Shown here: positions 56,485 through 64,000 of the stretch, one piece after another
Position numbering within the stretch: the first letter of the stretch is position 1
How the letters are laid out: each line of letters begins with the position of its first letter
Assembly (NCBI GenBank): GCA_950295325.1
Contig: OX485806.1
Coordinates: 42,778,001 to 42,842,000 of the forward strand
Source of the DNA: Polytrichum commune
Taxonomy: Eukaryota; Streptophyta; Polytrichopsida; Polytrichales; Polytrichaceae
DNA length: 64,000 nucleotides
Reading direction: 5' to 3'
Made by a program: the position numbers and the translations under genes
Notes under the pieces: model-generated
Told to the model about the DNA's origin: nothing
The model's database searches: none
What the model saw: only the letters and a program-made list of their open reading frames with translations

Positions 56485-58648
56485 TCAACCATCCTTTGAG
56501 AAAAGGCTATGCGGTCTCCAACGCGGTGGCGGTTCCCACAATCGGCACCATGTGTGCCAACTTGGCAAACCGCTCTACCATCAACAAGATGGCATCATAC
56601 CCATGTGACTCCGGCAAACTTGTGATCAAGTCCATGCACATACTATGCCATGGCCCCGACGGGATAGGCAACGGTTGCAAGAAACCGCATTGCTTTTCGT
56701 AAGAGGCTCGGTTCACTTGGCACTTCATCCAAGCCTTCACAAAGTGGGCTATATCGTTCTTTATGCACCGCCAATGGTATCTCCATGACACCATTCTATG
56801 GCGGCTTTTTGTTTTTCCTCTATGGCCGGCAATAGGACTATCAAATTCCTCCTTCAAAACCGATAGCCTCAACTTGCCTTGTGGCACATACACCCAACTT
56901 TGCTTGCACTTGAACAATCCGTCCACCAACTTAACTTCTTTGAGCACCTTGCTCTTGCGAAGCTCACCTAAAAGCTTTTGTGCTTTGGGGTAGTTAATTC
57001 ACCCCTCCCATATCTTGCATCACAAGTTTCCTTCGCCGGCACACATAAGCCACAAGGTTTGGATGGTTCTCATTGCTTGGAACTCTTCCCGTCTACTTCG
57101 CGCATCTGGCACCACATTTCCACGGTCCGGTTTGTGGATCAAATCCACCTTCATAAGCGCCAAACTATCATGCCACCAGAATGACTTGGCGTTCACTTAC
57201 GTTTGTATGTCAAAATTCTTTTAGGACACATTGTCCATGTAGACCTTTGCTTTGTGCGACCCCAACTAGTGTCGCCACATCTTTAAGCAATGCACTATGG
57301 CAAAGAAGTTCTTTGTCATGGGTTGGTTGTCTTCTTTGACAACCATCGAGCTACATGCTCCCATATGCAATGGCCATCCATCTTACACATAATGCACCAT
57401 TGGCAAAATCACTCACTCCCGTGTGCACCTCAAAAAGGTTTGTCAAGCTCCGCGAACTTGAGCACGGACGGCGAAGAGAAGTTGGTCTTAAGATCCCCAA
57501 AGACTCGTGACAAGGCTCATCCCACTCTTGGGATAGCCATTTCTTCCACAAGTCGGACAAGGTGGGACAACCATCGAGTTTCATGCTCTCAAATGCAATG
57601 GCCATCCATCTTGCATCAACATCCGCCAATGGTAAAGTCCCTCGCCCCCGTATGCACCTCAAAAGGTTTGTCAAACTCCGCGAACTTGAGCACGAGTGGC
57701 GAAGAGAACTTGGTCTTAAGCTCCCCAAAGACTTGGTGACAAGGCTCATCCCACTCTTGGGATAGCCCTTTCTTTCTCAAGTCGCACTAGGTTCAACAAC
57801 CATTAAGCTTAATGCTCCCATATGCAATGAGCATCCATCTTGGATCAACATCCGCCAATGGTAAAGTTCCTCGTCCCCGTAAGCACCTCAAAGGTTTGTC
57901 AAATTCCACGAACTTGAGCACAGGCGGTCAAGAGAACTTGGTCTTAAGATTCTCTAAGGCTTTGTGGCAAGGCTCATCCCACTCTTAGGATAACCATTTC
58001 TTGCACAAGCCGGACAAGGTTCGACAACCATGGAGGTTAATGCTCCCATAAGCAATGATCATCCATTTTGGATCAACATCCGCCAATGGTAAAGTCCTTT
58101 GCCTCCATGTGCACCTCAAAATGCTTATGAAAACCCCAAAACTTAACCACATTTTGTGAAGAGAACTTGCTCTTGAGCTCCCCAAAGGCTTGGTGACAAG
58201 GCTCATCCCACTCTTGGGATAGCCATTTTCCTCAATAAGTTTAATAAGGTCCTGGCAACCTTCAAAAACTCTTGAATGAAGTGGTGGTAGTAGTTGGCTA
58301 GGCCAACAATTGACCTAAGCCCTTTTGAATCAAGGGCCAATTCTCCTTTTGGATTGCCTTGACATTCTTCATGTTCGTCCACCAACTTCCTTTGTCACCA
58401 CTTTCCTCAAGAACTTAATCTCTCGTTGAACAAAGTTGTTTTTCACTCCTTGGCGATAACTTTTTGGGCAACACATTGGTGAATACATCCTTGTATCTCA
58501 CCAACATCCCACCAATGTGGTTTGGGGGAAGCCCATCTTTCCTAGCCTCCCCACACGTTCCTTGGAGTTGCTCCAATTGAACCACAACCATTATGTTTAC
58601 CAATTTTTATTTGGTCCATTAAGACCAAATTCAACTTAGGTCCTTCTA
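56485..58648 (-). mobile_element. Chromovirus copy G4, partial internal region
   Basis: It begins inside the integrase (TCAACCATCCTTTGAG, the same place as 51,991 in G3) and continues through the first Asp block, zinc region, RNase H end, the VNTR and the RT remnant to the RT entry. It ends abruptly at 58,648, where an LTR in the opposite orientation starts. It represents the 5' half of the outer element. Confidence 0.85.
57510..58230 (-). repeat. Four-unit 229-bp RNase H VNTR of G4
   Basis: The anchors lie at 57,520, 57,749, 57,977 and 58,206, spaced 229, 228 and 229. Confidence 0.85.
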
Positions 58649-59290
58649 TGTCGCGCTCCTCTCCATGAGGAGTGCCCGAAACACCATGGGCACAAGGGGG
58701 ACCCCGGAGTGACACCCGGGTGTTGTGGCGCCGTTGGTGAGAGGGCCCAAGTGATCCTAGTGTGGGTGAGGGCCCCGGGCGTTGGGAATGCCTCCCACCC
58801 ACGGAGACTAGGAGGCACAAGGGTAAGGCCATGAGTTATGCGTAGCTCATGGCGTGGTGATTCTAGAATGCTCAAGATCACCTCAAGCGGAGGTGTGAGC
58901 TAGGAGTTATGGCCATTTGAGTGGGGCGCTGTCCCGGGACAGCGCCCTGGTACGGCAGTCCCGGGAATCACTCCCAGGCACTGCTGTACCAGGGCGCTGT
59001 CCCGGGACGGCGCCCCACTCAAATGGCCATAACTCCTAGCTCACACCTCCGATTGAGGTGTTCATGAGCTTCCTAGAATCACCACGCCATGAGCTATGCA
59101 TAGCTCATGGCCTTACCCTTGTGCCTCCTAGTCTTCGTGGGTGGGAGGCGTTCCCAACGCCCGGGGCCCTCACCCACACTAGGATCACTTGGGCCCTCTC
59201 ACCAACGGCGCCACAAGTCCCGGGTGTCACTCTGGGGTCCCCCTTGTGCCCATGGTGTTTCGGGCACTCCTCATGGAGAGGTGCGCGACA
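58649..59290. repeat. Head-to-head LTR fragments forming a ~640-bp inverted repeat
   Basis: 58,649-58,953 is the first ~305 bases of the LTR in plus orientation. 58,954-59,290 is the first ~337 bases in minus orientation, ending GGTGCGCGACA. The junction falls next to the CTGTCCCGGGACAG palindrome internal to the LTR. The two arms can pair almost completely. Confidence 0.88.
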
Positions 59291-60850
59291 GACAGGCCCT
59301 TGGGTTGAAAGTTTGGGACCTCACAAATGTTTTAATTTTTGCATTTTTAATATATGGGCGTGTCAGTAATGGGTCTGATGTGAGGCCATTGAGGTTTATT
59401 TCTGCGAATTCAGGGATTATTGTATGGTAGTAAGGGGTCTGATTTGAAGCAAAAGGGAACTGTCGGATCCGACAGGCCCCTTTGTTGATAGATCGGGACC
59501 TCACATATATATTAATTCTCTGATTATTGGCTATTTGGCGTACCTTTTAGGGGTCCGAAAAGAGGTCTTATAGCTATATTTTTTGATTTCTAAGATAGGG
59601 GCAGGCTTTGTAAGGGGTCTGATTTGAGGCAAGGGGGGGATGTCGGATCCGACAGTCCCTTGGGCTCACATCTCGGGACCTCACATTTGTTATAATTTTG
59701 TGCATTTTTTATATTTGGCCGTGCCTCTATGGGGCCTAATATGAGGCCATGTAGGCTTAGGATTGTGATTTGTGGGATTGAGGCATGCTTGTAAGGGGTC
59801 CAATTTGAGGCCATATAGCTTTTATTTTTGATTTTTGGGATTCGGGCACTCTTGTAAGGGGTCTGATTTAAGGCCATATAGCTTCAATTTTTGAGAATTC
59901 TCGGAGTGGGGTATGCTTGTTAGGGGTCTAATTGGCGGCCATGTAGGTTTAGATTTCTGAATTCTGGTAGAAGGGCATGCTTGTAAGGGGTAGTTAGGGG
60001 TGTGATTTGAGGCAAGGGGGGGGGGATGTCGGATCCGACAGGCCCTTGGGCTCACATCTCGGGACCTCACATTTGTTATAATTTTGTGCATTTTTGAGAT
60101 TTGGCCGAGCCTCTATGTGGCCTAATATGGGGCCATGTAGGCTTAGGATTGTGATTTGTGGGATTGAGGCATGCTTGTAAGGGGTCCAATTTGAGGCCAT
60201 ATAGCTTTTATTTTTGATTTTTGGGATTCGGGCACTCTTGTAAGGGGTCTGATTTAAGGCCATATAGCTTCAATTTTTGAGAATTCTCGGAGTGGGGTAT
60301 GCTTGTTAGGGGTCTAATTGGCGGCCATGTAGGTTTAGATTTCTGAATTCTGGTAGAGGGGCATGCTTGTAAGGGGTAGTTAGGGGTGTGATTTGAGGCA
60401 AGGGGGGGGATGTCGGATCCGACAGGCCCTTGGGCTCACATCTCGGGACCTCTTATTTGTTATAATTTTGTGATTTTTGAAATTTGGCCGAGCCTCTATG
60501 TGGCCTAATATGGGGCCATGTAGGCTTAGGATTGTGATTTGTGGGATTGAGGCATGCTTGTGAGGGGTCCAATTTGAGGCCATATAGCTTTGATTTTTAA
60601 TTTCTGGGATTTGGGCACTCTTGTAAGGGGTCTGATTTAAGGCCATATAGCTTCAATTTTTGAGAATTCTCTGAAGGGGCAGGCTTCTTAGGGGTCTGAT
60701 TGGAGGCCATGAAGGTTTAGATTTTTGATTTTCTAGATCCGGGCATGCTTGTGAGGGGCCTGATATGAGGCCATCTAGCTTTAATTTTTGAGAATTCTCG
60801 GAGTGGAGTATGGTTGTTAGGGGTCTGATTTGACTGCTTTCATGTTTGCA
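59291..60850. repeat. Intronic array C2: ~386-404-bp higher-order units with GTCGGATCCGAC
   Basis: It resumes array C after the composite. Units contain TGAGGCAAGGGGGGG, ATGTCGGATCCGACAGGCCC, TTGGGCTCACATCTCGGGAC and several sub-blocks of AGGGGTCTGATTTGAGGCCA. Large units repeat at about 59,630, 60,015 and 60,400. The array lies just upstream of the splice acceptor of gene B exon 2. Confidence 0.88.
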
Positions 60851-60880
60851 AGTCTTTTGACTGCTTCTCCTCTGTTTCAG

Positions 60881-61618
60881 CAGATCGTTCAGATGGATGC
60901 GGATGGAGAGTTATTGGATGTTGGGGTTCCCATTGGCGGTGGGTCATCTTTTAGTGGGGAGAAACAGAGGGAGCAAGGGTCTCCATTCTCATGTGCTGGA
61001 AATAGTGTTCTTACACCAGGTAGTAGCGAACCGCATACACCAGTGATACCATTATGCGGCTCTCTTCCAGAGCCGGATGTGGGTGTTCGTGCAATGGAGT
61101 ATCAGATTCGCCACAATTTAAAGAAAGATAGCTTCTCAGTTGTTGAGGGCATGAGGATATAACCGGTAGAAAAGTCCTCTATGAGAATCCCCCTCTGCAG
61201 GTTGATTCACGTGCCATTGGTTCGCCCAACCCTGCACAGCGACGTTACAAATCTCATGGCGGCTTTTCAATTTGGATACCGAGTTGGGTCTGCCACTTTG
61301 TATGTGTTTACAACAAATGAGTCTGGAAAAAATCGATTCATTTCTGCGAAAGTCAGGCGTGAATGGGGAGAGCTTTGGGGTACAGAAAATGATAAGTTTG
61401 AGTCTTTTTTGCGCGCGGATAAGGACTTGATGAGCCTCAGTGGATGTATGTTTTTCGTATATGATGGTAACCACCGCTTGCTTTCGTGGAAAGAGTATCG
61501 AATCAGATCACAAGGACGATACACTCTGGTACGAGAAGCATGGTTGCCCAGAATGTATCGTCCTCGACACAACGGGTGGACGTGGGGATGTCCTTAACGC
61601 AATGCACGACATCAACAA
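60881..61618 (+). pseudogene. Gene B copy 3, exon 2: ParB/Srx-like domain
   Basis: A ~85-residue linker leads into EYQIRHNLKKDSFSVVEG, which aligns with copy 2, then an in-frame TAA, then MRIPLCRLIHVPLVRPTLHS, FGYRVGSATLYVF, and LSGCMFFVYDGNHRLLSW. After a +1/-2 shift near 61,500 the alignment continues CIVLDTTGGRGDVLNAMHDI in another frame. The exon is 738 bases, against 578 in copy 2 (remainder 2), as expected if one base has been gained. LVRP and DGNHR are the signature positions. Confidence 0.65.
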
Positions 61619-61698
61619 GTAAATATGATAGTTTTTCAAATATATTTTTCCTTCATTTTTTGATTGGAATCTAATGGCATTTGTCTCAACCGCAACAG

Positions 61699-62502
61699 GG
61701 CTAACCAGACCGCGCACGTTAAAACTAGCCTCGTACACACTCTACACCGCATTCAAAAATACGGTTCGTATGATCTTAGCTACTACCAGCCATTATTGAC
61801 CGACGAGCAATTCCAAGCGTGCAAGAGCAGAGGGCCCAAGAGCCCTTGGTACCCGCTGACCCAGGATCTTATGGTGTCTTTTATTTTCAATGTAAGTCAC
61901 TCCAAATTCCTCAACCTTCTCCTTCGCATTCATTACTCTTAGTCATGATATAACAATTAAGAGTATATGTACAACAAGAGATAGCCGATGCGGTAGATGA
62001 GGCTGCCCAAATCTACAAGGAGGACGTGCCTCTAGAGGAGCAGTCAGGGAAGGGGTTGAGTGATGTATTGGATGTTGTAATAAAGAAGACGACTGAGGAA
62101 CTTGGACATAAGTTTAACAAGCAACAATCAATTGCAAACCCGGCCCTTGGAAAAGAGTTCCTGGAGGAGGTAATTTCCTTGTCACCACCTTGGGAATTAT
62201 ACCTTCGGTATTGCTCGCATTCATTGCTTGAGTAGTTATGAAATTTACTCCGCCTTCAATTTTGATGTCATTTGTTTCAGGTTATTAAGCATTATAGCGC
62301 CCACCATTCTCAAAAGATTGAGATGACATTGGAGAAATTGCAACTCATTGCCACAGCTGCTGTGGAGCCAGAGTATAAAGTTCGTTGGCTAAAGTGGTGG
62401 AACAGTGGAAGATTCAATCATGAAGCTATCCGGTTTCCCAAAAGTCCTGCAAGCGAGGACAGCTTGAAACCTTGGCTCAATAAAGCAGCTTTCTGGGCAG
62501 GG
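61699..62502 (+). pseudogene. Gene B copy 3, exons 3-5
   Basis: Exon 3 (61,699-61,891, 64 codons: ANQTAHVKTSLVHTLHRIQK to QDLMVSFIFN), exon 4 (about 61,981-62,169: IADAVDEAAQIYKEDVPLEE, helix-rich) and exon 5 (62,281-62,502: VIKHYSAHHSQKIEMTLEKL to LNKAAFWAG). Introns have GTAAGT, GTAATT and GTACGT donors and CAACAG and TTTCAG acceptors. All joins keep the frame and no stop is inside. No known domain is recognised; the composition suggests a helical C-terminal region. Confidence 0.55.
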
Positions 62503-62569
62503 GTACGTCTATCCTCCTTATCCTTACTTACCTTTCAACTCTTCATTACTTATCTTGGCCTTGATTTAG

Positions 62570-64000
62570 GTCTCATTTGAGGCAAATGGGGGTATGTCAG
62601 TTCCGACAGGCCATTGGATTCAGAACTCGGGACCTCACATATGTTTAAATTTTGTAATTTGTTGGATTCTGCCATGCTTGTAAAGGGTCTGAAAAGAGAC
62701 CATATAGCTTTATTTTTGGATTTCTAAGATGGGGGCAGGCTTGTAAGTGGTCTGATTTGAGGCCATATAGCTTTAATATTGGAGAATTCTCTGAAATGGC
62801 ATGCTTGTGAGGGGTCTGAGAAGAGGCCACATAGCTTTAATATTTAGGAATTCTTTGAAATGGCATGATTGTAAGGGGTCTGAAAAGAGGCCACATAGCT
62901 TTATTTTTTGTTTTCTAAGATTGGGGCAGGGTTATAAGTGGTCTGATTTGAGGCCATATATCTTTAATATTTGGGAATTCTTTGAAGGGTGAGTCTTGTA
63001 AGGGGTGTGATTTGAGATTTGAGGCAAGGGGGGGGGGGTTTGTCGGATCCGATAGAACCTTAGTTTCAGTAGTCGGGTCCTCACATATGTTTATATTTTG
63101 TAATTTGTTGGATTCAGGCATGCTCTTAAGGGGTCTGATTTGAGGCCATATATCTTTAGTTTTTTATTTTTAAGATTGGTGCAGGCTTATAAGGGGTTCT
63201 GATTTCAGGCCATATAGCTAAATTATTTGAGAATTCACTGAAGGGGCATGCTTGTAAGGGGTCTGGAAAGAGGCCACATAGCTTTAATTTTTGAATTCTA
63301 AGATTGGGGCAGGCTTGTAAGGGGTCTGATTTGAGGTTGTATAGCTTTAGCTTTTTAAACATTCTCGTAAGGGGTATGATTTGAGGCCATGTAGGTTTAG
63401 ATTTGTGATTTTTGGGTTTTGGGAGTGCCTTTAAGGGGTCTGAAAATAAGCCATATAGCTTTATTTTTTATTTTCTAAGATTGGGGCAGGCTTATAAGGG
63501 GTCCTGATTTGAGACCATATAGCTTAATTATTTGAGAATTCTCTGAAGGGGCATGCTTGTAATGGGTCTGAAAAGAGGCCATATAGCTTTAATTTCTGAT
63601 TTCTAAGATTGGGGCAGGCTTGTAAGGGGTGTGATTTGTGATTTGGGGCAAGGGGGGGGGTATGTCGGATCCGACAGGCCCTTAGGTTCTGAACTCGGGA
63701 CCTCACAAATGTTTACATTTTGTAATTTGTTGGATTTTGGCATGCTTGTGAGGGGTCTGATTTAAGGCCATATAGCTTAATTATTTGAGAATTCTTTGAA
63801 GGGTGAGGCTTGTAAGGGGCGTGATTTGTGATTTGAGGCAAGGGGGGGGGGGGGTATGTCGGATCCGCCAGGACCTTAGTTTCAGTACTCGGGTCCTTAC
63901 ATATGTTTACATTTTGTGATTTGTTGGATTCGGGCATGCTCTTAAGGGGTCTGATTTGAGGCCATATATCTTTAGTTTTTGATTTCTAGGATTGGGGGAG
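62570..64000. repeat. Intronic array C3
   Basis: It follows the donor at 62,503. Units contain AGGGGTCTGAAAAGAGGCCA, TATAGCTTTAATTTTTG and AGATTGGGGCAGGCTTGTAA. Palindrome-bearing units with a G-run appear near 62,590 (TGTCAGTTCCGACAGG variant), 63,040, 63,665 and 63,857. It continues past the window edge. Confidence 0.85.

Larger units (their letters stand above)
49250..59290 (-). mobile_element. Nested, rearranged chromovirus composite (G3 + G4)
   Basis: The whole block is flanked by GACAG (49,245-49,249 and 59,291-59,295), a target duplication of the outer element. Inside are a complete copy G3 (49,250-56,484), then a second partial internal region G4 (56,485-58,648), then two opposed LTR pieces. 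G3 is followed by TCAAC, which fits the site in the G4 integrase where it landed. Array C continues on both sides. Confidence 0.85.
43793..62502 (+). pseudogene. Transposon partner gene B, copy 3 (five exons; 16.8-kb first intron)
   Basis: Exon 1 is 43,793-44,098 (MTGSSPLELVKPKAKRRRK, very basic, donor GTATGG). Exon 2 is 60,881-61,618 (after TCTGTTTCAG; ParB-like domain), exon 3 61,699-61,891, exon 4 about 61,981-62,169 and exon 5 62,281-62,502. Exon 1 ends and exon 2 begins on codon boundaries, and the ends of exons 3-5 also agree in phase. An upstream in-frame ATG at 43,772 exists, but the inner one fits the other copies better. Disabling changes are TAA near 61,160 and a frameshift near 61,500. 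Intron 1 holds array C, a solo LTR and the nested 10-kb chromovirus composite. At least one more exon is expected past the last donor (GTACGT at 62,503). Confidence 0.6.
31851..64000. mobile_element. MULE-like two-gene transposon, copy 3 (right end beyond window)
   Basis: It begins in a Gypsy RT at about 31,851. Transposase gene A is on the minus strand (42,981-32,481), gene B on the plus strand (43,793 onward), and array C fills the introns of gene B. Three later insertions enlarge it: a complete chromovirus (35,658-42,495), a solo LTR (45,312-46,249) and a 10-kb composite (49,250-59,290). Without these about 14 kb of native element remain inside the window, and it is still within a gene B intron at the right edge. 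Confidence 0.75.

Overview
This window looks like repeat-rich nuclear DNA from a green plant lineage (land plant or charophyte alga). Supporting signs are GT-AG introns, AATAAA signals, Ty1/Copia and Ty3/Gypsy chromovirus elements with a plant-type initiator-tRNA-Met primer site (TGGTATCAGAGC), and MULE-type transposases with a WRKY/GCM1-like zinc finger and a SWIM finger. I cannot place it to species. I see no ordinary host gene: almost everything is mobile DNA, much of it nested.

The most unusual content is three copies of one large DNA-transposon type. Copy 1 is at about 3.1-7.55 kb (internally deleted), copy 2 at about 19.7-30.45 kb, and copy 3 runs from 31.85 kb past the right edge. Each carries, or keeps the remains of, two divergent genes. 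Gene A is a ~1,170-residue MULE-like transposase: zinc finger, DDE-like core, one conserved intron, C-terminal SWIM finger. Gene B is a multi-exon partner: a lysine/arginine-rich first exon, then (copies 2 and 3) a domain with a DGNHR/EGNHR signature that I read as ParB/sulfiredoxin-like. Copies 1 and 2 also have a small convergent ORF (gene C) at the far end. The introns of gene B hold minisatellite arrays whose units contain a palindrome with a CGGATCCG or CGGAACCG core. In copies 2 and 3 a G-run precedes it on the gene-sense strand. The arrays differ in sequence between copies but share this design.

A second theme is a chromovirus family with ~975-bp LTRs. A complete copy (35,658-42,495, target duplication AGGCG) interrupts gene A of copy 3 in frame. 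A solo LTR (45,312-46,249, duplication AGAGG) and a nested 10-kb composite (49,250-59,290, duplication GACAG) sit in the giant first intron of gene B of copy 3. Every internal copy lacks the catalytic RT core, and all three that cover the integrase start share a TAG there, so the family looks non-autonomous. Its RNase H segment is a 229-bp VNTR (2, 4, 4 or 5 units).

Region by region: 1-3.1 kb chromovirus internal; 3.1-7.55 kb transposon copy 1; 7.55-10.5 kb Gypsy element with a PHD-finger-like tail, containing a solo LTR; 10.5-13.3 kb unassigned repetitive DNA; 13.3-16.1 kb decayed Copia with a 3' LTR; 16.1-19.0 kb low-complexity DNA, LTR-like repeats and an LTR fragment; 19.15-19.47 kb probable LINE RT fragment next to a 200-base gap; 19.7-30.45 kb transposon copy 2; 30.45-31.85 kb Gypsy protease/RT remnant; 31.85-64 kb transposon copy 3 with its nested chromoviruses.
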